DNA of 29,293 nucleotides from Apostichopus californicus (lineage: Eukaryota > Echinodermata > Holothuroidea > Aspidochirotida > Stichopodidae), in the NCBI GenBank assembly GCA_020650975.1, contig JAIPMN010001699.1, forward strand, positions 433 through 29,725, in the 5' to 3' direction. The position numbers and the translations under genes were made by a program. The stretch's first letter is position 1; every line of letters begins with the position of its first letter. Below, piece after piece: positions 20,696 through 29,293 of the stretch. A model generated the notes under the pieces. It worked only from the letters and a program-made list of their open reading frames with translations, made no database searches and had not been told where the DNA came from.

Positions 20696-21119
20696 CATAT
20701 AGACAGTGGCGTAGGAAGGTACTTTTGAGTATGGGGGGAGGCTGAAGACTAATGGCCGGCCTGGGGGAGGGGTCTAAGGGGAGGGGGTGTCCCCCTCCCC
20801 TTTGGAAATTTGTTGCATTTCCAGGTGGCCTCAGATGCAATTTGGTGCAATATAGCACACTTCAACACCCACTCCATTTTGTAAGTAATTTTGCATTTTC
20901 ACCTGGCCTTAGATGCAATTTGGTGCTCCAAATTAGATTTTTTTCTGCCAAAATGTTCTGACTAGTAAAATGACGAATGTTGTTATCATTTATTGAGAAA
21001 TGAAAAAGGGGTTTTCTGACTTGCGAAGCGGGGGGCGGAATGATACTTCCGCCCCCATATTTTTCACTGGGGGGCTGGCGCACCCCCCAGCCCCCGGTTC
21101 CTACGCCCTTGCATATAGA
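20696..21119. mobile_element. hAT-like MITE, 408 bp with 8-bp target duplication
   Basis: CATATAGA flanks the element on both sides (20696-20703 and 21112-21119). Terminal inverted repeats are CAGTGGCGTAGGAA (20704-20717) and the complement of CAAGGGCGTAGGAA (21098-21111), 12 of 14 matching. An 8-bp duplication with CA-starting ends is the mark of the hAT superfamily. There is no transposase. Internally there are two diverged copies of a unit containing AGATGCAATTTGGTGC (near 20831 and 20911) and three GC-rich hairpins. Confidence 0.8.
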
Positions 21120-21388
21120 AATTAATCGAAAACCAACTGCTTGCTTGAGAACCAATATCAAGTCTGCTCTTGTTATGGGCGCAGATAAGTCTTGGATAAT
21201 TCGTGAGGACGCGTGTCTGTTCTCTGATATCTAAACGGAGCGCGATCATGGGTTCGCGCGTAGCGTACAAGAATTATTTGGGGCAAATATACCTCCCAGA
21301 TTGCCGGAAATAACACGTCCCAGACCCAATGATGCTCCCAAACCTCCTTAAGTTTTAGATCTCATGGCTTAGACATTTTGGAGAAATA

Positions 21389-21702
21389 CATGGGCGTCTG
21401 CAGAAAAAAAAAATCAGGGGACAAATAATCTAAGTAGACTTTTGTATACGACGTCTCCCAGAAAACAACTATAAACTGCCGCAAATGCGATTTCCTGTGG
21501 ATAAATATAATAAAATGAGAACAACTGCATGTCATTTGCACAATGCTGGATCAAACTGCGCCAAATTTCAATACAGGGGAAATTCAAATGCAGCGTTTTG
21601 GTCAAGACAAATTGGTGGGGACACGGTATATCATGTGCCCGCCACTGAAAAAGTTGGTGGGGACGTGTCCCGCTGCCCCACCAGGATCAGGCTGCGCCCA
21701 TG
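21389..21702. mobile_element. possible second DNA-transposon fragment
   Basis: CATGGGCG at 21389 and its complement CGCCCATG at 21695-21702 could be ends of a second element of the type seen at 20704. The interior has two GGTGGGGAC units (21615, 21656). No target duplication matches, so ends are uncertain and the two could be separate fragments. Confidence 0.25.
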
Positions 21703-22620
21703 GCTCTTGTATAACTGAAACCTTTACTGGAGCGTGCACACTTTAAAAGAAAGTTGTGAAAGAGCGCCAGTTGTTTCCCATACATTGTATATACAAATGT
21801 CACCCTCTGTTGGTTAAAACCGTTGCAGGGATCATTAAGCAGGGTGCATAAACATGCAGGGCGGATGGGGGATTTTAAAGGAGGTGTGAACTTCTGGGGT
21901 CGTTGAAACCGACACCCATGGATGGAGGGAGGGGGGGGAGGGGTCTCCCTCACGTTAGTGGTGCAATCTGACGCATCAATTAATTAGTCTACACGCATGG
22001 TTGTGTTAATAAATACTTTTAATTGTTTGTGTCAGCTGGTAGAAGGGGAGGGGCGGAGGTTAGCAATGTACACCAACACACACCCTGGATTCCGGTTATA
22101 CTTTGTAGGTTGAATCCGAACGAAGACATGGTCACATTCATTAAGGCTTAAATTCACTATATAATTTAAAGCAGAAATGTCTTACAAATGCCCTTTCCCC
22201 TTCTTGAATGTCGGACCCTCTCTCTGCCTGCTGTGGCATGTGATAAATTATGTGCGACGTTAATATTTTCTTGTTATTTAATACATTTAATAAGTGGAAT
22301 ATAAAAAGTGCCTTTGGAACACACAAATGACAGGGGAGGGGAATCCAAAACAGTCTCATCTGCCAAAAAGGGAAACATATATTTAAAAGAAAAACATCTT
22401 GTATGGAATGTAGTTTAAAGGCATTGAAGACTCGCCCCAAACCGCGTGCGGCCATCTGAAAAAGTTAACTTTCTGTTGCTTGCAAGTGACGTTTTGTTCG
22501 TGTCGCTACAAAATGCAGACAGTACAGTAATGAAACGTGATACCTTGTTATTTTTAGCTGGACGTGAGATGTCCATCGCTGTGTTGTTTGTACACTGCTG
22601 TGGGTATTGACCGCAGCTAT

Positions 22621-22704
22621 ATGTACATTAGTGTACATTAGTGACTGTACATTAGTGTCTAATTAGTCTAATTAGTGACTGACTGTACATTAGTGTCTAA
22701 TTAC
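22621..22704. repeat. GTACATTAGTG / TCTAATTAG tandem repeat
   Basis: Irregular tandem copies of GTACATTAGTG, alternating with GACTGACT and TCTAATTAG units, run for about 85 bases. They lie about 560 bases before the fucosyltransferase start codon. Confidence 0.7.
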
Positions 22705-23265
22705 CGACGGTAGCAAGCTGTGTGTGTGTGTACTTTCTGGGATGGATGGTGGTGTCTAACACTTCTGTTACACCTCATTCGAAACTAGGTCAAATTACCG
22801 GCATTAGACGTTTCTTTTTGCGCGAGTCTTCACACCCTTTAAGTCAATAATATCGCTCCTCACTCCCCTATGATTAGTTGACCTCAACAATTTTCAACAA
22901 TCGTCAATCAACGTACATCGCATGAATAAATTTATATACTATTGTACTGATCGAGACTCACCCATCTCTGTGTACCCTTCAATGATTTTAAATAACGTTG
23001 AAAGCATCATAAAACGGCTTTACACCGTCGTTTACCTAACGGATTGTGGTATACAGATCATAGCGTGGTTAAGATCTTTCTTCGTGTTTACTCAACAGTA
23101 TAGGCTATATATACGGTCTTGTGACGCCTATAAGTTTATCGACTGGACACTGAAATCGCAACGCGTTCTACTAGGATCACTGTAAAATAGAGGTAAAATT
23201 AGTTATAGTTTTCTGAACGTAAATACAATTAATGACCAGAAATCAAGAACAAGCAATAAATAAAT
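22705..23265. other. region upstream of the fucosyltransferase gene
   Basis: An 87-codon plus-strand frame (22922-23185) has no recognisable motif and ends 80 bases before the fucosyltransferase ATG. The sequence just before the ATG is AT-rich (AATAAATAAAT) and no clear TATA box can be picked out. Confidence 0.4.
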
Positions 23266-24756
23266 ATGTTTTATACTGTACAAGTGCCACAGCGTAGGTC
23301 GATCTTTGTTGCATTATTATGCTTTTCCATGATCATTGGAATGGGAACCTACACGAAATTTGCAAGGTCTACGTTGGAGATGGGAAAACTGCCTCGGTAT
23401 AAATCATCTCTGGTGTGGTCGGAAATGGATATATCGGATCCAGAGGGGTCGAGCGGACTGATCAATATGGATATTTTACATCAATTCGCTGTTGATTTAG
23501 CTATCAGAAATTCGGATGTTGAAAATGTGACTTCTTTGATGGATAAGTCGACCGTTATTGAACGCGTCCATAACAGGACTACTGCAAAGACTCCGAAAGG
23601 TGAGAAGCGTCAAAATATTACAAAAATAATATCGTTAAATTATGAAAGTAATGGTAATAAAAATGTAAAAAATGGAAAGCCCGTTTATGATATCAATAAG
23701 GACATAGTTGTTTCACTAGTGGCAGTGACCAAAAAGTATCACAGCAAGTGGTTATTTCGAACAGTTAAATGTCCTGCAACGAACAGAACCATCTCATTTA
23801 AGGATGGTTTCACGAATGATAACTTCAGCAAAGACGCAGACGTTCTAATCTTTACTAGATTTACCTCTATAAGACACTGGCAGACACTACTGCGTGAAAG
23901 AAATCCACGTCAAATTTGGCTCTATTCTACTCCGGAAAGTGCCTTTACGTCTCCGCCTACCGCTAGCCGTAAACGAGAATTTGAAGACTTACAATTCAAC
24001 ATGACTTTTGGTTACCATAGTAAAGCTGAAGTGTACGCACCATTTGGTGCTTACATTCCTTTCAACGTTAGTATAGACTTTCCAACTAACGTTACAACGG
24101 AAAAGTCTCCGAAGGTGGCGACGGTTAGTTGGGCAAGTAGCCATTGCCGGCATGCATACTGGAACAGAACGGCACTTGTTTATTTCCTGTCAAATTTCAT
24201 CGATATTGAAATGTACGGAGGATGTGGCAATCACAAAATTCCACGTAACTCGGGAGGATCAGAAATTTTAAGGAAACATCGATTTTATCTTGCTGTTGAG
24301 AATACATGTTGTTCAGAATACATTACGGAGAAATTTTGGAAAGCACTCGCAGAGTACGAATCTGTGCCTATCGTAATTGGCGCGAAAAAGTCGGAATACA
24401 CACGCTTAGCTCCCCCAAACTCTTTCATATACGCAGACGATTTTGACAAAATCGAGGATCTTGCCAAATATGTTAAGAAAGTTGCTGGAAACGCAACTCT
24501 TTATAGAAAGTATCATGAATGGAGAAAAGATGGAAAAGTTGAGGTGTACACCAATAAAAGAGTTTTTCCATTTTGTCATGATGAGAAAGCATGTGATCTA
24601 TTACAATATTTGGAAAACAATGCTTGGAGGAAAGAACCGTTAATTACAAAAGTCGATCCTTATGGACCTGATTGGCTAGGCAGCTGTAGGGCATGTGGAA
24701 AACACAAGTGGTTGAAAGATTTTGGCCAATCTGAATATTCATTTCTGGATCAGTAA
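23266..24756 (+). CDS. GT10 family alpha-1,3-fucosyltransferase, intronless
   Basis: A single 496-residue open frame. Residues 1-11 are a short basic cytoplasmic tail, 12-28 a membrane anchor (SIFVALLCFSMIIGMG), about 30-145 a stem, then the catalytic part: a Golgi type II membrane enzyme. Family marks are MTFGYHSKAEVYAPFG (246-261), ATVSWASSHC near 285-294, MYGGCGN (316-322) and the GT10 signature FYLAVENTCCSEYITEKFWK (340-359) followed by VPIVIGA and APPNSF. These bind GDP-fucose and match the Lewis-type alpha-1,3/4 fucosyltransferases. About ten N-glycosylation sites (N-X-S/T) and a Cys-rich end (SCRACGKH) are visible. Length is slightly above the usual 350-450 because of the long stem. 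Acceptor specificity cannot be read. No introns, as in many animal FUT genes. Confidence 0.9.
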   Translation: MFYTVQVPQRRSIFVALLCFSMIIGMGTYTKFARSTLEMGKLPRYKSSLVWSEMDISDPEGSSGLINMDILHQFAVDLAIRNSDVENVTSLMDKSTVIERVHNRTTAKTPKGEKRQNITKIISLNYESNGNKNVKNGKPVYDINKDIVVSLVAVTKKYHSKWLFRTVKCPATNRTISFKDGFTNDNFSKDADVLIFTRFTSIRHWQTLLRERNPRQIWLYSTPESAFTSPPTASRKREFEDLQFNMTFGYHSKAEVYAPFGAYIPFNVSIDFPTNVTTEKSPKVATVSWASSHCRHAYWNRTALVYFLSNFIDIEMYGGCGNHKIPRNSGGSEILRKHRFYLAVENTCCSEYITEKFWKALAEYESVPIVIGAKKSEYTRLAPPNSFIYADDFDKIEDLAKYVKKVAGNATLYRKYHEWRKDGKVEVYTNKRVFPFCHDEKACDLLQYLENNAWRKEPLITKVDPYGPDWLGSCRACGKHKWLKDFGQSEYSFLDQ

Positions 24757-24968
24757 CTTGGACGAGCTAATCGAAACGATCACCAACACAAATCAGAAGG
24801 GCTTCTATTTGGTACATCAGTGTAATAAGGGGAGACCATGTGTGTTTACTAATAGACCCTGCAGCAGGGGTTGAAGGGGGAGATACCCTGGGTCCCTGAG
24901 CTTTAGGGATTCTGAGCTAACGGTACACACAGCACACAGCACATTGCGATAATAAGATAAGGTTAGGT

Positions 24969-24974
24969 AATAAA
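24969..24974 (+). terminator. candidate polyadenylation signal AATAAA
   Basis: The first AATAAA after the fucosyltransferase stop codon, about 215 bases downstream. No experimental end is known, and the hexamer is common in AT-rich DNA. Confidence 0.35.
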
Positions 24975-25129
24975 CCCTCAATCTATCCCAGTTTTGAAGC
25001 TGTTTGTCTTTCTAAAAACCCGGACCCCCCAGCGAGTGGTGTTCCACTTTAGGAGCACGTCATATACTCGGTGACAGGGCCTTCAAGTAAGTCTTAACGT
25101 CGCCTGTGGATGGGGTTAAGCTAGGTGGT

Positions 25130-25385
25130 TAGTATTGGGTATATATACGTATTCACGTAATAAGTATCTAAGACTTGATACACATTGTTGTGTTCTAAGG
25201 TAATAAATATACTTGAGTTGATACGTATGTACGTATTCACGTACTTGTATGTGTACTAAGGTAATTAATATACTTGCCTTGATAAGTATAAACGTATTCA
25301 AGTAATAAATATCCATGACTTAGTACATATGTATGTACTTGACTTGATACGTATAATCGTTTCACGTAATAAGTACATAGGCTAT
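25130..25385. repeat. degenerate CGTATTCACGTAATAAGTA repeat block
   Basis: Four diverged copies of a unit of about 60-80 bases contain ACGTATTCACGTAATAAGTA, GACTTGATAC and TAAGGTAATAAATATACTTG. ACGT and TACGTA cores make each copy partly palindromic. It is a decaying tandem array. Confidence 0.6.
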
Positions 25386-26870
25386 GACTATGCTATGAAA
25401 CGTATCACTTCAAGTGATAGCAGAACCGGTTTCATCCACTTTAAGGGGCTTTTCCAGATGGTTTAGATTACTTTCTTGATGCGATTCGATACGATTTCAT
25501 AAAAGACATAGCGCGTTAATTGACTAAACAAGTTTCATTACAAATAGGTTTGAAATTTTGAAATATTCCAATTTTTGTTTTTGTTTCATTTGATTAATTA
25601 ATTCTTAGTGAAAAACAATGTTGATTATACAATCAAATTTATTAATCACTGGCTCATTCTCTTTAACCATGAATCATGTGTTTTTATCCATACTCCCTTT
25701 GAAATTGACTCTTGAACCTTCACTAGACGTAACACCATCATGGCCATACACAGTAATATTTCTATGCAATGTTTCAAACAATTTAATCTTGTATATTAAT
25801 CCTTTGATTTAATTTTGTTTCTTTCCTTCTTTCCGTTTGGGAATTGATGTACTCATTAAGCCTATTGAGGTTTTTTACACCACTTCCTTTCTCTTTGTAC
25901 ATTTAAAATTATATTTATTGTATAAAATCATACATATTCAACCTACATTGTATGTATATCGGAAAAAACAAAATACATGAAATGAATTGTCAATTCGGTT
26001 ACGTCGAAGCACGAGGGCACAGTATACATATATTTAGAATGGCATTAGCATGGAAGAATACCCAACTGGCTGCATGTAGCACCAAAGGAAAACCCCTACT
26101 AGTAGTTACTTGCCTTTAAATACATTACATATGTATCACAAGAAAAGTTAATCCTGTCTGAAGTTCATACTGTAGGTGAAGAGCAGTGTTAATCTAAACA
26201 GGGTCAGCACTTACATTGTAACATATGGAATTTGTCACCAGACAGGACACTCTAGTAGTGTTTCTGACAGAAAAAAACTGTGACAAGTGGGGAAAAAATA
26301 AATGGATAATACAGAGATGGCGAATAACCACTTCTTTAAGGTAGTCAGTATAGGCCCCAAACTATAGCACGCTATAATTGCAAGAAGTTTTCAAAAAGTA
26401 CTTTCCTGGAGGTCTTTACTCTCCAAATTGTTCTCATACATTTTAAAGGAACGCACAAGATGACTGAATGTCCCAGTGAGGAAAATTTCCTCGAAGGTTG
26501 TAATAAAAACAGTTTAAGAATGTTGACCAAAGGTGGCCATATTTTAATATCTAGCATATTTGGGGGCCAATACAGCATACATTTAAGGTTAAGAGGTAAC
26601 AAGCTGATACAAGCAATATTATGATAGCAAATCATCCATAATAGGAAGCACCACGAGTAGTTTAGTTTAGTAGAGCACAAACTCATGAAGAGAACTTGAA
26701 AATACTTGTAAAAGTAGCTGCTTGAAAACCCAAGGAAGTCTAAACTTTATCGGCATGATTTCACTGACTCGAGAGTAAGAGCAAGAGTAATGAAAAACTG
26801 TTCAGAGTCCTAAGACAGCCGAAAGTTGGAATCCTCCCACTTCAGAATTGTGAATTACTTATTTAGCTAT
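25386..26870. other. intergenic stretch without recognised genes
   Basis: No exon or known repeat could be supported. The small frames (25618-25812 plus, 26372-26686 minus) have no family resemblance. Confidence 0.5.
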
Positions 26871-26879
26871 ATACCTAAG

Positions 26880-27240
26880 CCGAACTTTGACCTCCACCTA
26901 ACACAGCAAGGATGTTCTTCTACAAACGTGGAAGTCAAATCAGTATAAATTTCACATCTTCAGTGAGAACTGACCTTGTTAGAAATTTTGTAGGGTGTAC
27001 TTCTACAAACCTGAAATGAGTTTCACCCATGGACCAAATTGTGGAACAATTTTCTTATCATGTGAGTAATCTACCATGCATAAATAATCTCCTTTTGAAG
27101 GTAAAGTTCTCAAGATAAAGTACTTTTGATATTTGACAATTGAACCTCTGCTGACTCCATATGACCTTTGACCTCCACCCAAAATAATAGGGTTTTTGTG
27201 CTTACTATAGGAAAATCACATGCCAAATATCAGCTATGTG
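26880..27240. repeat. diverged repeat with TTTGACCTCCACC blocks
   Basis: CTTTGACCTCCACC occurs near 26887 and again at 27166, each followed by a similar run (AACACAGCAAGG.TGTTCTTCT versus AAAATAATAGGG.TTTTGTGCTT). A third partial echo, AGGGTGTACTTCTACAAACC, lies near 26991. The copies look like an old interspersed or tandemly duplicated unit. The second copy holds a perfect DR1 nuclear-receptor site. Confidence 0.5.
27162..27174 (-). promoter_or_regulatory. perfect DR1 nuclear-receptor half-site pair
   Basis: TGACCTTTGACCT is, on the minus strand, AGGTCA-A-AGGTCA, the direct-repeat-1 element bound by RXR heterodimers, HNF4 and COUP-TF type receptors. It lies in the diverged repeat above, downstream of the SLC5 exons. 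Whether it acts as a regulatory site is unknown; it may simply be part of the repeat consensus. Confidence 0.3.
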
Positions 27241-27415
27241 CTGTAACCTATCTTTGGGATATTGTGTTAATAAGTTTTGTGTTTGTAAGGGTTTGCAATG
27301 AGCACTCTATCTGTTGAACTTTCACCCGGTCTGCTTCTAGAGGAATGTTCGTCGTATAGTTCTTCGTATCGAAACATCGAGGTGTAGTGACGGGTCTTTT
27401 TGTTTGTTGTCCACC

Positions 27416-27441
27416 ATGTCAAGCCGTCAATCTTTATCAAG
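27416..27441 (+). CDS. possible first coding exon of an unknown plus-strand gene
   Basis: An ATG in good context (CCACCATGT) opens MSSRQSLS and meets donor CAAG|GTAAGAAGG after 26 bases (intron from 27442), leaving two bases. No downstream partner exon was found, and it lies antisense to the SLC5 fragment. This is a weak candidate resting only on the start context and donor. Confidence 0.2.
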
Positions 27442-27539
27442 GTAAGAAGGAAAGTATGACTTCATGAATAATTCAGTGGAATTATATGGCAACCTAGTAC
27501 AATGATTGCGATCAAAACTACCATCGTTTTTGTTTCTCC

Positions 27540-27650
27540 TGGTACTGTAATGTACTGTAATATAATATGCTGTACTGTATTGCACTGTGCAACACTTCAT
27601 TGTACTGTACTGTATTGTACTGCACTGTAATGTCGTGTACTGTAATGTAA
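27540..27650. repeat. TACTGTAATG / GTACTGTA minisatellite
   Basis: Near-tandem 5- and 10-base units (TACTGTAATG, TACTGTACTG, TGCACTG) run for about 110 bases immediately after SLC5 exon C. It is the densest example of the TACTGTA motif scattered over the window. Minus-strand frames through it are artefacts. Confidence 0.75.
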
Positions 27651-27703
27651 GGCACGGCGCTGAAATTGACTGCACTGCAACTTGAACAGTGTAGGCCAAA
27701 TAC

Positions 27704-27770
27704 AAGAATATGGATGTCAAGGAACTCATTAAAGAACTGAGAACATCGGCTATCACTAAACCCCTTAGTC
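27704..27770 (-). pseudogene. SLC5/SGLT-like cotransporter, exon C
   Basis: The acceptor TTTTATTGACAG ends at 27771. Joined to exon B it reads PTGLRGLVIADVLSSLMSSL and TSIF, the GLRGLM...LASLMSSLTSIF block of a transmembrane helix that carries residues of the sodium site in SLC5 transporters. The expected next residues (NSAS) do not follow; a possible GT donor lies two bases after TTC (27703). The minisatellite begins about 50 bases further. Together with the frameshift in exon A this looks like a gene remnant. Confidence 0.65.
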
Positions 27771-28256
27771 CTGTCAATAAAATAAAACAAGAAAACATAC
27801 ACATGTAAGCAAAACGGTTTTTGTTTGTTCCATTGCATTGTGGATCCATGTAAATATTATGATTAGAATAATATAAAGTCACAATTATCAGTCAATATCG
27901 CATTTAGAGAGGCCAGTTCAGATCCCAAACATCAAGGAGGTTTAATTTGGGGAGGGACGGTAGGGAATAGGTTTGGGGAACGGTGTGAATACTTGAAGGG
28001 GGTCATCAAACAGAGCTTTCTGTGGCATACATTGAATTTCTCCTTGTCATGGTGTAGCCATGAAATATATCATTAAACTTGTTAATCAGAACGCGGAAGA
28101 AGGGACGAAGGGTGTGTGTGGGGGGGGGGGGGATGAGGTCGACGTCATGTTCCAATTAGGATTGAAGTTAAGACATTTGCCTCGCACCCTTAGTCACCGT
28201 CCCTTCCAACCCATTTCATACCGTATATGTTGTATCATTGTATACGTTCAACTTAC

Positions 28257-28500
28257 CAGTTGGTACAACTTCGACCACTAGTTTTGTATATGCAAATTTG
28301 CTGCACCCAGACGGATTGCCACAGACCTGTGTACAAACTTCGGGGGTGACGCATGCTACCTCATCTGGGAACAGTATCCTGCTCACCAATCCTGGTATCA
28401 CCAACATCAATATCGGCAGCGACTTGAGGTATCTAGCCAAAATGCAAGCTCCTTGGGCATGAAGTATAATTTTGGAGGCTATTATTATTTGGACGATAAC
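28257..28500 (-). pseudogene. SLC5/SGLT-like cotransporter, exon B
   Basis: The acceptor TTATTTTAAG ends at 28501 and donor ACTG|GTAAGT starts at 28256; the exon has 244 bases, phase 0 in and phase 1 out. It encodes VIVQIIIASKIILHAQGACI, LARYLKSLPILMLVIPGLVS, RILFPDEVACVTPEVCTQVC and GNPSGCSKFAYTKLVVEVVP. This is the VIVQR-LSAKN-GGCI..YLK-PGM.SR.L.....C-GC.N.AYP.LVVELMP region of sodium/glucose cotransporters, with conserved loop cysteines kept. The normally invariant Arg of VIVQR is Ile here, and AYP is AYT. The exon itself has no stop. Confidence 0.78.
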
Positions 28501-28951
28501 CTTAAAATAAAAGAACACACTGCACACATCATAGAATTATGAAAGGGATGCTTTCTATGGTAACGATTGTATGGATGACAAATTTAGAGAAGAAGGTCTA
28601 TAGTAGTTTGAACAAACAGGAGTGCTATATTATTTTTCTAATTTCCGTATAAGTTGCTTCTTTTTTTGTTTATTCCTGTCCTTTGGCAAAGAAAACTAAA
28701 GGTTTATCAATTGCACAATTCGAACTTCGAATTTTATAACAAGAATGTCCCTTTAAAAGAAAAGTACGATCATTGTGGTATAATTTGCAATAATTCAGAC
28801 AGAAAAACTGGTTAAGAGTACTAATGTATAATACAGCTTAACTTGAATAATATGAAACATTTTCAATTCATACAGTTAACATTCCGTTTTTAAAGCGATT
28901 ATTTCCTTCGTTTTGTTGTCTCATACATTATGTTTGAAAGTCAGCCTATCT

Positions 28952-28979
28952 GACGTTTCGATCCAAGCAGGTTCTTCAG
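28952..28979 (-). ncRNA. degenerate hammerhead-like motif 4
   Basis: On the minus strand: CTGAAGA (28979-28973), then ACC-TGCTT-GGATC, then GAAACGTC ending at 28952. Compared with the other copies the left arm of stem II lost three bases, so the stem is broken. No Penelope tail follows. It lies in the SLC5 intron between exons A and B. It is a relic and not likely to cleave. Confidence 0.45.
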
Positions 28980-29063
28980 AGGCAGACTGAAGAACAGCAA
29001 CATTAGTTAAATAGACAGATTGTTAATCCATTTTAATTGGAAAAAACTTAATTGTTACCACAC

Positions 29064-29194
29064 CTGATTCGTGCACCAGTATACCAGATGGCAGACACTG
29101 TCACACCGAAGATTGATCCCGGCCACGGTATATCAGCATTACTGAGATCACGGTACATTTTGAATGCGTCTTCCTTTGGGTAGCCACAGGTAGC
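29064..29194 (-). pseudogene. SLC5/SGLT-like cotransporter, exon A with 2-base frameshift
   Basis: The donor AATCAG|GTGTGG starts at 29063. The reading is ATCGYPKEDAFKMYRDLSNA, then DIPWPGSIFGVTVSAIWY, matching the CYTPREDSF.I.RD...D.PWPG.IFG region before the SGLT WYWCTDQ motif. After TGG TAT two extra bases (AC, about 29079-29080) precede TGG TGC ACG AAT CAG. They throw the frame off; removing them would restore WYWCTNQ and give a phase 0 join to exon B. The acceptor is uncertain: the best is CCGAAG at 29195, giving 43 codons apart from the insertion; an in-frame stop lies at 29240-29242. Upstream exons would be beyond the right edge. Confidence 0.72.
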
Positions 29195-29239
29195 CTTCGG
29201 ATCACGAATTGTTGAAAAGGGTATTGTGCATGCGTAAAA

Positions 29240-29293
29240 TCATTATCATCGTCATCGTCATTATTTTTATTATTATATTAACATTATATATAT
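29240..29293. repeat. ATC / ATT microsatellite
   Basis: Triplet runs of ATC (ATCATTATCATCGTCATCGT) grade into ATT and then TA repeats up to the window's right edge. Confidence 0.7.

Noticed and set aside
22922-23185. 87-codon frame upstream of the fucosyltransferase
   Set aside because: No motif, no similarity to the stem region, and it ends in a stop before the fucosyltransferase ATG; could be 5' flank.
26372-26686. 104-codon minus-strand frame as the next SLC5 exon
   Set aside because: No match to the transporter regions expected after TSIF and no phase-compatible acceptor.

Overview
The window looks like nuclear DNA from an animal. It is AT-rich and gene-sparse, with short coding exons bounded by GT/AG splice signals and a dense load of decayed retroelements, MITEs and microsatellites. 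Metazoan gene families (Deltex, SLC5/SGLT, GT10 fucosyltransferase), a tRNA-headed SINE, a Penelope-like element with hammerhead motifs and a hAT-type MITE suggest a marine invertebrate. An echinoderm, perhaps a sea cucumber, is my guess; this is inference and no single sequence proves it.

Left part (about 5.6-13.3 kb, minus strand): four phase-compatible exons (13253-13055, 12097-11486, 6468-6288, 5660-5584) encode the N-terminal half of a Deltex-type protein. It has two WWE domains followed by a Ser/Thr- and Lys-rich linker. The RING and Deltex C-terminal exons are not seen and would lie beyond the left edge. Its introns carry a 21-bp perfect inverted repeat, GGGACGCAA hairpin clusters, a retroposon tail and a possible alternative first exon.

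Middle (13.4-22.7 kb): mostly mobile-element debris around one small gene. A tRNA-derived SINE occurs twice in opposite orientations. A 5'-truncated Penelope-like element with a 14-bp target-site duplication holds the last part of a GIY-YIG endonuclease and a minimal hammerhead motif. Two more tail copies lie nearby. The two-exon minus-strand gene (19661-19514, 18638-18172) encodes a 204-residue basic protein that resembles LIAT1. A U2-snRNA-like sequence and a 408-bp hAT-like MITE with an 8-bp duplication follow.

Right part (22.9-29.3 kb): an intronless plus-strand GT10 fucosyltransferase (23266-24756) is the only complete long reading frame. At the far right are three minus-strand exons of an SGLT-type SLC5 sodium cotransporter. 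A 2-base frameshift in the conserved WYWCT motif and loss of a conserved Arg suggest a pseudogene.

The genes look functionally unrelated, with no operon logic. A motif related to ACAGTA/TACTGTA is scattered across the window and forms local minisatellites. I see no clearly new multi-gene system. The most unusual items are the Penelope/hammerhead set, the SINE whose tRNA head lacks half of its T stem, and the U2-like sequence built into a long hairpin.
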